From contig NZ_JAHVDV010000017.1 of the NCBI RefSeq assembly GCF_051486985.1, forward strand, positions 1-64,000: a DNA stretch of 64,000 nucleotides, read 5' to 3'. This DNA is from CBFFRJ01 sp051486985. Its GTDB lineage: Bacteria; Pseudomonadota; Gammaproteobacteria; Enterobacterales; Enterobacteriaceae. Under the pieces are notes generated by a model, which did no database searches, was not told where the DNA came from, and was given only the letters and a program-made list of their open reading frames with translations. The position numbers and the translations under genes are program-made. Of the stretch, positions 18,152 through 26,992 are shown in pieces; within the stretch, counting starts at the first letter, position 1; every line of letters starts with the position of its first letter.

Positions 18152-18176
18152 AAAAAAGAAAGGGGCCGAAGCCCCT
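18152..18176 (-). terminator. Hairpin with T run after the coat gene
   Basis: Minus strand AGGGGC, tetraloop TTCG, GCCCCT, then TTCTTTTTT. A strong intrinsic-terminator shape lying inside the late operon, 5 bases after the coat stop. Q-modified polymerase should pass; partial stopping would make coat mRNA more abundant than tail mRNA. Confidence 0.8.
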
Positions 18177-18181
18177 GTTGA

Positions 18182-19459
18182 TTACGGATTACCGAAGAAC
18201 TGACCGCCCATGTGCGGGTTGTAGCACACATAAGCAGGCAGCAGGTCGAAACGCATTTTCTGCACGTTGGCGTCACCGTCAGCATATTTGTGAACGCGGA
18301 TAGAGAAGCCTTCGTAAGTTGCGACGGCGGAGTCGATGCTGTTCAGTTTCGGCAGCGGGACCGTTCCAAGACCAACAAAATATTTGTTGTAGAACAGGTT
18401 CGGCTTCATCGTCTGCCCTGCGGTGCCAATCACCGTCACGGCGTCGCCGGAGGTCACGGCGCGGCTGACTGAGTTGTACTGCGGGTTGGTGGTGTCGTAA
18501 ATCGGCACACCTGACAGCGTCACGGTTACGGCGCCACCGGCAGTAGAGTTAGCATCTGCCAGAACGGTCGCGGTGAAGCTTATCGCCGTAGAGCCGTTAT
18601 AAAGAACCTGCTTGGTCTGCTGCTGCAGCCAGTAGGTGTTTGTGAACTTAAGCTGATCGCCAGCTTTCAGGAAGCCAGTGACCGAAGCCGTTGCGCCAGC
18701 CAGAGTTACCTGGAACTGATAGGTGTCTTTCACCGCATCGTAGGTCACGGTTGGGGTGCTGGAGACAGTAAGCGTACCCCCGAATGCGCCTTGGGTACGT
18801 GACGCCAGGCCGTTCGACATCAGCGCACGGATGCCGCCGAAGTTAGAGGCGATCTGCGCCTGCTCCCATGCAGTACGGACCAACTGGTCAGATGCATGCA
18901 GACCTGACTGAGCATCTGCAAGACGCTGCGCCGACCACGGGTCCATTACCGCATAGTTTTCACCTTCTTCCACGCCCAGGTCTTTCAGGAATGACGCGGT
19001 TTGAGCAACGTCAGACCATTTGTTGATCGGGGTGTTAGGGCTACCCAGCGACAATGCGCCGTTGTTCATCATGAACTTGGCGAGTTCCGTTTCGAGGTCG
19101 GTAACGATGCGCTGGCGAACAGGGGCGAGGATTTCATCCAGTTGGTTGAGCTTGATAGCCTCTTCCAACTGTCCGTATTCCACCGCCACGGTGATGTAGT
19201 TGCCAACTTTACCGGTCGCTTTACCTGAAACCAGGTTGTTTTTAGCCTGACCTGAGATGTCACCGGTTGGAGTACGCACGGATGCGAACTGGTGCGGCCG
19301 TTTGAAGCTTACGCTGTCGCCAGTGCTGGAGTTGATTTCACCTGCCAGCAACTGACGGTCTACGGTTTTTGCCAGCACCAGGTCAGACATGAAGCCCGGC
19401 AGGAATTTTTTGAGTACGATTTGACTGACGTTGCTGTCGAGTTTGTTGGTAGTAGCCAT
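18182..19459 (-). CDS. Major capsid (coat) protein, P22 gp5-like
   Basis: 425 residues (P22 430). HK97-fold coat of the P22 branch: N-terminal arm (LKKFLPGFMSDLVLAKTVDRQLL), EINSSTGDSVSFKRP, and an inserted telokin-like I-domain about residues 220-345. The end NPHMGGQFFGNP is characteristic. Eleven bases after the scaffold gene. Confidence 0.95.
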   Translation of the reverse strand: MATTNKLDSNVSQIVLKKFLPGFMSDLVLAKTVDRQLLAGEINSSTGDSVSFKRPHQFASVRTPTGDISGQAKNNLVSGKATGKVGNYITVAVEYGQLEEAIKLNQLDEILAPVRQRIVTDLETELAKFMMNNGALSLGSPNTPINKWSDVAQTASFLKDLGVEEGENYAVMDPWSAQRLADAQSGLHASDQLVRTAWEQAQIASNFGGIRALMSNGLASRTQGAFGGTLTVSSTPTVTYDAVKDTYQFQVTLAGATASVTGFLKAGDQLKFTNTYWLQQQTKQVLYNGSTAISFTATVLADANSTAGGAVTVTLSGVPIYDTTNPQYNSVSRAVTSGDAVTVIGTAGQTMKPNLFYNKYFVGLGTVPLPKLNSIDSAVATYEGFSIRVHKYADGDANVQKMRFDLLPAYVCYNPHMGGQFFGNP

Positions 19460-19469
19460 TTAGCTTTTC

Positions 19470-20351
19470 CTATTCGATGATTGCGCCGGGGCAGAATTTG
19501 TTGAACTCGTCTTGTTTCGCATCAGCACCGCCACCGCGAACTTCCGGCTCTGGTTTGATGGCTCTCTTCGGTTTAGGCGCAAGGCTCACTTGCTTGCTAA
19601 TCTGGCCTAAGAGGAATGCTGCGCGAATTGGGTCTGTCTCAGCGGCTACACGCTGGCGTAGTTGTTGGCTCTTGCCCAGCCCGTAGGCAATAAGCTCTGA
19701 GCCTTCATCAGCGCAGTGGATCAGGATATCCTTGTGCAGGTCAGGCACCTCGGTACGCACGATTTCCTCCATCTCCTGGTAATCTTTCACCGGGAGCTTG
19801 GCGGCTCGCTGCTTATGGGCCTCAATGCGCTGCTGAAAACGCTGCTGGATTTCCTGCTTCTGACGCTCTTGCTGCTGTTTACTCTGCTCGGCACGGCCCT
19901 TCTTCTCATGCCAGTCAGTCAGTGCTGTCTCAAACGCCTCTTCATCGTAATCACACGACTCAAGAGTCGGCTTCGGCGGGAGTGCGTCTGATTGTGGCGG
20001 TTGCTGCTGTTCAGGTGGCTTGGATTGAATCTGCTCAAGCTGTCGGCGCAGTTCCCGTATCTCTTTATCTTTCTCGCGGTTGTTTTTGCGTAAATCTTTC
20101 ACCCAATGAGGGGCAGGCTGACCATCAACGTGATCGTCATCCTCTTCCGTCAGAGGGATTTCCTCGTCACCGACATGCAGGGAGTACTCTTCCGGCTGCT
20201 CTTCGGCCTGTCCACTTTCGGCCTCCACTTCCTCTTCCGATTCCTGGACTTTCTCCTCAGGTTTCGATTGTTCAGTGGTTACTTCTTCGGCTGATTCCTG
20301 TTTTTCAGACAGGTCAATAACCTGACCGTCGATGATCAGTTCGCTTTCCAT
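19470..20351 (-). CDS. Scaffolding protein, P22 gp8-like
   Basis: 293 residues (P22 303). Extremely acidic N-terminal half (Glu-rich 15-75), then a long charged coiled coil (RKNNREKDKEIRELRRQLEQIQ in part) and a basic C-terminal part (LAPKPKRAIKPEPEVRG) expected to bind coat. It directs procapsid assembly and exits before DNA enters. Confidence 0.92.
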   Translation of the reverse strand: MESELIIDGQVIDLSEKQESAEEVTTEQSKPEEKVQESEEEVEAESGQAEEQPEEYSLHVGDEEIPLTEEDDDHVDGQPAPHWVKDLRKNNREKDKEIRELRRQLEQIQSKPPEQQQPPQSDALPPKPTLESCDYDEEAFETALTDWHEKKGRAEQSKQQQERQKQEIQQRFQQRIEAHKQRAAKLPVKDYQEMEEIVRTEVPDLHKDILIHCADEGSELIAYGLGKSQQLRQRVAAETDPIRAAFLLGQISKQVSLAPKPKRAIKPEPEVRGGGADAKQDEFNKFCPGAIIE

Positions 20352-20364
20352 TGATTACTCCTGA

Positions 20365-22524
20365 TTAACTCGGCAGTGAGTCTGCCGGTGACTGTGATGC
20401 TGTTGGGGTGTGACGCAGAATCAGATCTGCGTTATCGCGAGAGTTTTGTTGCTGCTGTTGATACCAGTCATTAAGCACCTTCAGAGCATCTTGCACTGAC
20501 TTGGCATCAGTGGCTTTGGCATCGACCAGCGTCTTAACGACTTGGGCCTGGCTAAGTTGCGCATCCTGCTGGGCAGAGAACGCCTTGATCTGCACCTGCG
20601 CAGTTTCGTTCTGAGCCTTCTGAGCCTCGGCCTGAGCCGCGACCATCTGAGCCTGAGCGAGAACCATGTTCGGATCTGGCTGGCTCTGCGCTGCCATCTG
20701 AGCCTGCTGAACAATCTGCTGCTCTTTCTGGTTGCGCGGCTTAACAGCGCCAGACGTAAGCAGCTGCTTGCGGTTGAACTCTTTGAAGTCATCCATCCCC
20801 TCGCCGTCGAGGTTGTCAAGAATGATTCCCTGAATTATCGGGCGCATAGGGTCATTAGGCAGCATTGTGTTGAGAACGTTGGTAAGGGCTGAAACTGTTG
20901 CATCTCGGCGGGCGGTATAGCTCGGGCCAACGTCAACCGTGACATCGTAACGACCGGCTGAGAGGTCATTCAGAGCGACAACATTCCCCGTCTGCCTGTC
21001 GACTACCTGAGCATTCATCAGCGCGATGTCATCGGTGCCGTCATCATTAACCACCCTGACTTCACGATCAGAACCGTAAACCTCACGGGCCATAGACAGC
21101 CATACTTCACCTGCACGTTTCAGGCTCTTCGCCATGTTGTCCAGGTAGATGAATGACGCCATATCAGAGCGGTTCATCAGGTTGTTGACGGTCTCCTGAG
21201 CGATGTTGCTGGGCATCTGTTGCATTGCCTGGCTGCCACCGGTCACTTCCTGAATATCAGCACTTGTCTGCTGTAGTAGCGCAGCTAAGGCCTGATTCAT
21301 CACGGCTGGTTGCGTATAGCCTGCCGGGGTAGCTCCAGCAATAATGTTACCTGCTTTGTCCTTCACCTCACGCAATGGCAGGAACGCCGGTCTTTTCTTA
21401 TTGCGAGCCTCCCAGTGCTTTTCGAGACCTCTAATCTGCTCCATTCCAACAATCGGGATTTGCCCAGGGTCTTGGGCCGCAGTATCAGCAAGCATGGAAA
21501 CCTGTAGGTTGTAGAGCCTCTGCGGGTCCATAGCCTTGGCAATATGGCCCTCTACTCGTTCGATATCGTCAATGAACCAGCGTTTGCCATAAACCGGAAT
21601 CAATGGGATATGCTCGCCAGGTATGCGGCGCGGCTTCTCAAGGAAGTTCTCACCATCAACCACGGAGACGTAAACACGGCGACGTTTAACAGAACGCCGA
21701 GCCACCTCAATGAACCCTGCATCAGCCAGTTCATCAAGAATTTCTTCAATCTGGTCGCTGTCGTAAGTGGCTATCTCTTTGGTGAGCGGATGCTGATAGC
21801 TGATTACGTCAACGGATTCCTTGCGCACCTCGTAATACTTCGCGACGTACACCACTTCAGGCCTGAACCACTCATACTCCCAACTGGTATTAGTGGTGAC
21901 ATCGAGTGATGCAGGAGGCTTCTTCCCATACTCTGCCTCATATTTTTCAGGGGACAGAGAGAACATGCAAAAGGCCCACATTGCATCTGATTTTGAGTAC
22001 TTCTTAGCGTCTGGCTCAAACCAAACGGACCTGCTGGGGTCGTATACCGGCTCTATTCCAATCCTCTGCCGATCATCCATTGGGTCGTTTTCGTTAACCA
22101 GCATGGTTGTTAGCCTGAAGCATCCAAAACCACCTGTTGCCGCATCATCGAATGCGTTATCGCAAGCCTCTCCGCCGTCCGTTTCTTCATAGTCTGCGCG
22201 GAAAAGGCCATTCAGCTTATTGGCTAACTCTTCGCTGGCCTCGCGGTCACCGGGGCGGAACTTGACGGTGATGCGGTTATTCCGGTACTCGGAAATGATG
22301 CGGTTAAGCTCAGTGGCTACCTTGTTGATCTCAAACTTCGGGTACTTCTCAAACTGGTCATCAAGCTTTGTCCCGGCTGCCGTCGCTCCTTCCCACTGGC
22401 CACCGGGGACGCGGGCAAAGCGAGTCGCTTCGATACACTTCTCGCGCACGTCCTGCTGCGGCGAATAGGCGCGGTCGAACCTGAGCATGATGCGCTCATG
22501 TGTTTTCTCTAATTTCTCTGCCAT
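20365..22524 (-). CDS. Portal protein, P22 gp1/Sf6-like
   Basis: 719 residues from MAEKLEKTHERIMLRFD. Forms the dodecameric DNA channel. The body fits P22/Sf6 portals, with the Gln/Ala-rich C-terminal helical barrel (about 590-700, such as MVAAQAEAQKAQNETAQVQ). The frame is open 24 codons further upstream but that would run into the terminase gene, whose stop lies 2 bases before this ATG. Confidence 0.95.
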   Translation of the reverse strand: MAEKLEKTHERIMLRFDRAYSPQQDVREKCIEATRFARVPGGQWEGATAAGTKLDDQFEKYPKFEINKVATELNRIISEYRNNRITVKFRPGDREASEELANKLNGLFRADYEETDGGEACDNAFDDAATGGFGCFRLTTMLVNENDPMDDRQRIGIEPVYDPSRSVWFEPDAKKYSKSDAMWAFCMFSLSPEKYEAEYGKKPPASLDVTTNTSWEYEWFRPEVVYVAKYYEVRKESVDVISYQHPLTKEIATYDSDQIEEILDELADAGFIEVARRSVKRRRVYVSVVDGENFLEKPRRIPGEHIPLIPVYGKRWFIDDIERVEGHIAKAMDPQRLYNLQVSMLADTAAQDPGQIPIVGMEQIRGLEKHWEARNKKRPAFLPLREVKDKAGNIIAGATPAGYTQPAVMNQALAALLQQTSADIQEVTGGSQAMQQMPSNIAQETVNNLMNRSDMASFIYLDNMAKSLKRAGEVWLSMAREVYGSDREVRVVNDDGTDDIALMNAQVVDRQTGNVVALNDLSAGRYDVTVDVGPSYTARRDATVSALTNVLNTMLPNDPMRPIIQGIILDNLDGEGMDDFKEFNRKQLLTSGAVKPRNQKEQQIVQQAQMAAQSQPDPNMVLAQAQMVAAQAEAQKAQNETAQVQIKAFSAQQDAQLSQAQVVKTLVDAKATDAKSVQDALKVLNDWYQQQQQNSRDNADLILRHTPTASQSPADSLPS

Positions 22525-22526
22525 GT

Positions 22527-23942
22527 TTACCAACCGGAGGATGAGGGAACGTAGATTTCCGTTTCTTCTGGCGCCATAGCCGGACAATGCATGCACATCA
22601 TCAGGGAGTCTGCCAGGTTAGGTGATGGGATGCCGAGCTTCTGCTTCATGTCGACTTTGGTCATCAGCTCAAGCTTGCCGTTACCGTTGAATTTGCGCTG
22701 AATCTGCGTGAGTTCAGCGAATGCCTTCTCCAGCATCTTCTCGCCAATAGCTTCTTTGTCGAAACTGAGCATGCCGTCAGGGTCTGCATACTCGCCATGC
22801 ACAACGGCGCGGTACGTCAGATAAAGCCTGTCAGCCAGGGTGTAGTAGAACTGCGCCCGCTTATTGCGGAACACGTCGCCAATGGTGCGGATGTTGTCAC
22901 CCTGCACCACTTCATCTGCCCATGCTCCAGACTGATATGGCGCATCTTCATCGAACGGGGACTCGCTGCCTTTGAACATGGTCGCAGTGATTTTCTTACC
23001 TGAGAACGAGTCAGTAATTTGACGACGCAGCCCGGCCCCGAGACCGTCACCATCCCAGAGGAAGTGATCGGCACCGTCTTTAATCGCTAATCCGGTAGCC
23101 CAATCAGCACCATCGTTAACGTCCACCGTCTCTGGAGGCTCGGCAATACGCTTGACAACCGAACCGTGACGCATGGCATAACCTTTGGCATCCGGCCCGG
23201 TATCTGACGGGTCATGAGAAGCAACGACAGCCCCTCTCGCTTTCCATCCCAGCTTCTTGTGCGCGTCTGTGGCCGCTTCCAGCCATTCACGCTTGATGAT
23301 TGCCATGTCGCTTGCACTTACCGGCTCACCGAGCCAGATGTGACGATACAGAGTGGGATTGCGCCGCTTGCACTCCTCCATCTCCAGCCGGAGAACTTCG
23401 GGGAAATGCGGATTGTCGGTGTAGTTCACCGTCAGCAGGCAGATATCATCTGGATGGTCGACAACAAAGCGCTGATAGGTATCGTCGAGGATGTTCTTCG
23501 GGTTGAAGCTTACCCAGATTTCAGAGCTCGGCTTTCGAATGGTCGGTATCAGAATGTCCCACGACTCTTTCGTTACAGCTTCGGCCTCTTCCACCCAGCA
23601 GATGTCTATCCCCTCAAGAGATTTAATCTTGGTCGGGTTGTTCTTGATGCCGTAGAACATGAACTCGGCGCCGGTACCCAGGTGCCTGACCATCGAGCGC
23701 TGGATTTCGAACTCTGCCGCATATCCTTCACGCTCAATGGTGTCCTCAAGCAAGCGGATCACCGAATCACTGATACTGTTCTGCAGCTCACGAGCGCACA
23801 GGATGCGCACTGGCTGACGCCTTGCCGCTTCAACGAGTAGCCGGGCAATGGCCCACGACTTACCGCTACCTCGACCGCCCTTGGCGACTTTATAGCGATG
23901 CGCCTCGATGAACGGTTGGAAGATAGGGTTTATCGTTGTCAT
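22527..23942 (-). CDS. Terminase large subunit, Sf6 gp2-like
   Basis: 471 residues (Sf6 gp2 470). Walker A KGGRGSGKSWAIARLL (about 21-36), Walker B IDICWVEEAEAV (about 113-124), and a C-terminal RNase H-type nuclease with DPSDTGPDAKG. Packaging motor that cuts at headful. Its start overlaps the small-subunit stop by four bases. Confidence 0.96.
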   Translation of the reverse strand: MTTINPIFQPFIEAHRYKVAKGGRGSGKSWAIARLLVEAARRQPVRILCARELQNSISDSVIRLLEDTIEREGYAAEFEIQRSMVRHLGTGAEFMFYGIKNNPTKIKSLEGIDICWVEEAEAVTKESWDILIPTIRKPSSEIWVSFNPKNILDDTYQRFVVDHPDDICLLTVNYTDNPHFPEVLRLEMEECKRRNPTLYRHIWLGEPVSASDMAIIKREWLEAATDAHKKLGWKARGAVVASHDPSDTGPDAKGYAMRHGSVVKRIAEPPETVDVNDGADWATGLAIKDGADHFLWDGDGLGAGLRRQITDSFSGKKITATMFKGSESPFDEDAPYQSGAWADEVVQGDNIRTIGDVFRNKRAQFYYTLADRLYLTYRAVVHGEYADPDGMLSFDKEAIGEKMLEKAFAELTQIQRKFNGNGKLELMTKVDMKQKLGIPSPNLADSLMMCMHCPAMAPEETEIYVPSSSGW

Positions 23943-24361
23943 TTGCCGAATAGCGTACTCATTGGTGAGGTTTCAATCTGGATAGCGCCGCCGTCTTTGC
24001 CGACCAGCTCGTTAGTAACCTTGTCGCCATACTTGCGGGGATTCATTCGAGCCAGCGCCCATTTCCGGGTATCGACTCGCAGCCTAGCCTTTGCAACCTC
24101 AGCAGAATCAGGGATGACGTCATCAGCGATGTCGAACATATCTTCAAATATCGCATCTGCCCTGGCCTCGGTAGCTTTTGCGTACTTGTCGCGAAACTCT
24201 TCATGGACCGCAAGCCAGCGAAACACCGTCGACTTGTCAGGCATCTCCTGTTTCTTGCATACCTTCAGTAAGCTCTCACCGGAGGCAATCAGAGCACATA
24301 TATCGTCTGCCACCTCCGAGGTATATTCAGAGGGGCGACCAGTTTTATTTTCAGTCGCCAT
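23939..24361 (-). CDS. Terminase small subunit, Sf6 gp1-like
   Basis: 140 residues, the length of Sf6 gp1, and near-identical to it in recall (RWALARMNPRKYGDKVTNELVG in part). N-terminal helix-turn-helix (SLLKVCKKQEMPDKSTVFRW) recognises pac; the rest forms the octameric ring. This marks packaging as Sf6 type and not P22 type. Confidence 0.95.
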   Translation of the reverse strand: MATENKTGRPSEYTSEVADDICALIASGESLLKVCKKQEMPDKSTVFRWLAVHEEFRDKYAKATEARADAIFEDMFDIADDVIPDSAEVAKARLRVDTRKWALARMNPRKYGDKVTNELVGKDGGAIQIETSPMSTLFGK

Positions 24362-24367
24362 ATTTTA

Positions 24368-24700
24368 TTAAGCCTTAGTGAATGCTTGTGCGTACTCGAT
24401 GGTGCGGCCTGGTCCCATCTGGATAACACTCATGTCACCCAATGGCAGGAAGCCTGCGGTAATCTTCGCATTGCATTTAGTTGTGAAGTCGGCACGGTCA
24501 AAGCTGACCACGATGTCGTAATCAGATACCGCTGTACCGCCAGTCGCTACCACCTGAAAGTATTCCATTTTTGATGTCGTAGCTTTCACGCCGACGAGGC
24601 TACCTGATGGATATCGCAAGGCGGCAATGTGTTTTTTAACTTCTGTCACGATCGAAGAGACAGAGCCGGCAGTTGCTGTCTGTATTTGGGTGATTGCCAT
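24368..24700 (-). CDS. Hypothetical phage protein before the terminase
   Basis: 110 residues. The C-terminal part (ITAGFLPLGDMSVIQ...YAQAFTK) is reminiscent of the small DUF1737-type proteins with a GW-PLGG...YAQAM pattern, but this is only a resemblance. No signal or membrane segment. Overlaps the preceding gene by one base and ends 6 bases before terminase. Confidence 0.75.
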   Translation of the reverse strand: MAITQIQTATAGSVSSIVTEVKKHIAALRYPSGSLVGVKATTSKMEYFQVVATGGTAVSDYDIVVSFDRADFTTKCNAKITAGFLPLGDMSVIQMGPGRTIEYAQAFTKA

Positions 24701-25089
24701 TATTTGGCTCCTTCTTCTGTAGGTTCATTGATGAATGGGAGGAAGTGGCTAAACATCCTGTCGAGCAGATAGCAGTAAGTCTCACTTGATAAGTCAGCAT
24801 CAGTTGGTACGCCCACATCCCGGCAAACGTAAAACGCCACATGGCCACATTCGTGCACCAGGGTTGCCGCGTCATCATTGAATACGCCGAGTAGATAAAG
24901 CACCTGGCCCTCTTCCTTATTCTCAAATGTCTGAGTGCACCCAGCTTTGAAGTCATGCGACTCAGGAGCATTGCCGAGATATTCAACCGCGGCATTCCAT
25001 TCTTCTTTTGAGCGGACTAGGTATGTGATGGCATTACCAAACAGAGGAATCTTGAACCATGGCAACTTAGGCCATTTCTTCTTTGCCAT
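24700..25089 (-). CDS. Hypothetical protein with an HExxH-type zinc motif
   Basis: 129 residues. LVHECGHVAFYVCRD (His79, Glu80, His83) is the zincin metalloprotease signature; a possible third ligand is Glu103 in LSSETYCYLLDRM, about 20 residues on, as in gluzincins. Basic N-terminus (MAKKKWPKLPW), no signal peptide. Lies between lysis and packaging genes. A protease role is inference; substrate unknown. Confidence 0.8.
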   Translation of the reverse strand: MAKKKWPKLPWFKIPLFGNAITYLVRSKEEWNAAVEYLGNAPESHDFKAGCTQTFENKEEGQVLYLLGVFNDDAATLVHECGHVAFYVCRDVGVPTDADLSSETYCYLLDRMFSHFLPFINEPTEEGAK

Positions 25090-25150
25090 GTTTGTTTGGC
25101 CTTTAACGGTAAGACATTATCAAGCGCCAGGGTGTGACGCTTTGTAATGG

Positions 25151-25411
25151 CTACTTGATAATCGAATATCCAGACTCGAATGCCTCTGCAGGGCTATACG
25201 ATTCATAACCACCCTCGTACTGCACGTAGTAACCGCCAGCCTGAGGGAGGTGCTTTTCGATGTACCAAGACTCAACATCAAAATCACCGAACCCATCCTC
25301 TTCAGGGGTAATAACTCCAGTCCCATCAGTCATGACTTTGATGGCTTTAATTTTCAGCGCCCATACTTTCTTGTGACATTGATAACGTGGCATTTCACAT
25401 GAATTTGACAT
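25151..25411 (-). CDS. Hypothetical phage protein (MPRYQCHK type)
   Basis: 86 residues from MSNSCEMPRYQCHKKVWALKIKAI; a start at the second Met (MPRYQC) is possible. A predicted beta-rich domain, VWALKIKAIKVMTDGTGVI, is common to small proteins in enterobacterial phages. Function unknown. Confidence 0.72.
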   Translation of the reverse strand: MSNSCEMPRYQCHKKVWALKIKAIKVMTDGTGVITPEEDGFGDFDVESWYIEKHLPQAGGYYVQYEGGYESYSPAEAFESGYSIIK

Positions 25412-25429
25412 TTTGTCTCCGGGTTTAAT

Positions 25430-25615
25430 TTACTGGTCTTTCTTCATCATCTCTTTCATGCGGTCCATTGCTTCGTTTACTGAGCGCATGCTTTCACGCC
25501 TCATCGCGTCCAGCTCAGCTTTGTGAGCCTGGTGCATTTTCCACATCCGCAGAACGCCAATCAGAAACCCGATGGCAACGCCTGAGAGGATGTTGTAAAT
25601 CGAATACATGCTCAT
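25430..25615 (-). CDS. Small single-span membrane protein after Rz1
   Basis: 61 residues: one N-terminal hydrophobic segment (IYNILSGVAIGFLIGVLRMW) then a highly charged, Met-rich helix. The start overlaps the Rz1-like stop (ATGA). It belongs to the lysis cassette by position; function unknown. Confidence 0.7.
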   Translation of the reverse strand: MSMYSIYNILSGVAIGFLIGVLRMWKMHQAHKAELDAMRRESMRSVNEAMDRMKEMMKKDQ

Positions 25616-25842
25616 TTCGGTTCCTTGCCGCAGTTCAGCTTCCAGGCTTTGTTATGCGTGAGAATTGCACGCTTAGTCCTGTCATCCATTGTGAGGATGT
25701 CTGACTCAGTAACGAGGATTGGCTTTACCCAGGCGCAGGCAGTGTCTACCACTACCGGACCTGCTTTATTTGTTGAGCCATTCATTGCGCAACTCATCGT
25801 CAACAGCGCGATCAGACATGCGGGAAACATTGTCCTGAACAT
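25612..25842 (-). CDS. Outer-membrane spanin subunit (Rz1/LysC-like lipoprotein)
   Basis: 76 residues from MFRTMFPACLIALLTMSC; lipobox LTMSC with lipidated Cys18. The mature part (VVVDTACAWVKPILVTESDILTMDD, in two blocks) resembles LysC of P2-type phages. It overlaps the 3' end of the inner spanin gene in another frame, the usual Rz/Rz1 nesting. With that partner it fuses inner and outer membranes at lysis. Confidence 0.85.
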   Translation of the reverse strand: MFRTMFPACLIALLTMSCAMNGSTNKAGPVVVDTACAWVKPILVTESDILTMDDRTKRAILTHNKAWKLNCGKEPK

Positions 25843-26035
25843 TTGCGGCCTCTTTGGTTGTTTCGGTCTGGCGCTTTGTTGCGGCATTCGTTTGTTCGAT
25901 AATCTGCTTAGTCTTCTGCTCGTCAGCGACCCTTTCTGCTTTCGCCTTACCCTTTGAATGACCAATACCGAATGCGCCGGCTACAAGGGCAATCAGAACG
26001 CCTATGCCGGAGACAATCATCTGCAGTGTGCTCAT
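25766..26035 (-). CDS. Inner-membrane spanin subunit (Rz/LysB-like)
   Basis: 89 residues: N-terminal transmembrane segment (MIVSGIGVLIALVAGAFGIGH) and a periplasmic helix with heptad character (KAERVADEQKTKQIIEQTN). The overlapping lipoprotein frame supports its assignment as the i-spanin. Confidence 0.82.
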   Translation of the reverse strand: MSTLQMIVSGIGVLIALVAGAFGIGHSKGKAKAERVADEQKTKQIIEQTNAATKRQTETTKEAANVQDNVSRMSDRAVDDELRNEWLNK

Positions 26036-26283
26036 GGCTTATCTCCTGTAATACCAGCGTCTAATTTTTGCTCGGTGATGTCTTTATCCACGGCTATCTT
26101 TTTGGCTCCAATGTAGCCAGCAGTAGCAAACCCAAAATAAAGACCAAACGTCACATCGGATAATTCACCCTTGTAGGCCTGCCAGATGATGACGCCTGAG
26201 CAAACAAGGAAGCCGAGAGCTGCCTGGGTACGGCTGAATGATATGCCGCCAGATGAGCCGCGCAGCATGCTGAATATGTCCAT
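26032..26283 (-). CDS. Small membrane protein, candidate holin or antiholin
   Basis: 83 residues with two hydrophobic segments (about 20-37 and 45-62) and a charged C-terminus. ATG at 26283 overlaps the lysozyme stop (ATGA). It lies between endolysin and spanins; holins more usually precede the endolysin, so the two membrane proteins upstream compete for that role. Confidence 0.72.
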   Translation of the reverse strand: MDIFSMLRGSSGGISFSRTQAALGFLVCSGVIIWQAYKGELSDVTFGLYFGFATAGYIGAKKIAVDKDITEQKLDAGITGDKP

Positions 26284-26750
26284 CAAATCAGCCCCTGATA
26301 TGCGTCATAGGTGCCGGTCCGCATTACTTCTGAATGCCGCTTTGCGCGGTTGGGCGTTTGCTTTGCCCATCTGCTGTTAAGCATTCCGCTTGCAGCAGCG
26401 CCGAAGTCGCCACTGGCAATCATCTTCAGAGTGTTGATGAATCCGGCAAGACCATCCGGGCCCATCTGGTACGCCATACTGATAAGTACGTCAGCACGGG
26501 CGTCGTTGCACATAGCCAGGGCCGCTTTAATGCCAGGCCTTTTATTCATCTCAACGATGGTGTTTTCAACGAACAGCTGCTTCCATACATCCCCGACTTT
26601 ACGAGGGACCGTGAAGGTGTAGTTTTTCAGCGACGCACCCTGGGGGCCAATCTTTATACCTCCTGCAACAGTCGGGTAGCCGAGGGTGTCAAGGTATGGC
26701 CTCTCTTTGTACCCTTCCTCAAAGTTGAGAATCGCGTTAACCTGCGTCAT
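26283..26750 (-). CDS. Endolysin, T4/P22-type lysozyme (GH24)
   Basis: 155 residues. Catalytic triad spacing of the GH24 family: Glu12, Asp21, Thr27 in EEGYKERPYLDTLGYPT. Cleaves peptidoglycan between MurNAc and GlcNAc. No secretory or SAR signal at the N-terminus, so it needs a holin for release. Start overlaps the upstream gene's stop. Confidence 0.92.
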   Translation of the reverse strand: MTQVNAILNFEEGYKERPYLDTLGYPTVAGGIKIGPQGASLKNYTFTVPRKVGDVWKQLFVENTIVEMNKRPGIKAALAMCNDARADVLISMAYQMGPDGLAGFINTLKMIASGDFGAAASGMLNSRWAKQTPNRAKRHSEVMRTGTYDAYQGLI

Positions 26751-26992
26751 TTTTTCTCTTCCTCGGTTTTTATCTGGCTGGGTAACTGGTCAACCTTATG
26801 ACTCAGGGCGTTTATTGCTTTATCCCTGGCCTCGGTTCGCTGAAGACTCTCGGCGCGGAACATGAAATATCCCGATGTCACGCCACCAAGAAATATTCCA
26901 AATGCTGATACGGCCACCACAAGAAGCAGCTGCCAGTGCGTGTACCAGGGCCTGCGCTCTTTTTCTGGTATCTGGTTATTCGTGCCGGTCAT
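26747..26992 (-). CDS. Single-span membrane protein of the lysis cassette
   Basis: 81 residues: hydrophilic N-terminus, one transmembrane segment (about 20-44, LLLVVAVSAFGIFLGGVTSGYF in part) and a charged tail (LPSQIKTEEEKK). Overlaps neighbours on both sides. Possibly holin or antiholin; not assigned further. Confidence 0.75.
   Translation of the reverse strand: MTGTNNQIPEKERRPWYTHWQLLLVVAVSAFGIFLGGVTSGYFMFRAESLQRTEARDKAINALSHKVDQLPSQIKTEEEKK

Noticed and set aside
19716..20320. Plus-strand frames rich in Leu and Phe opposite the scaffold gene
   Set aside because: They are the complement of Glu/Lys-rich coiled-coil codons, which always look hydrophobic in reverse.
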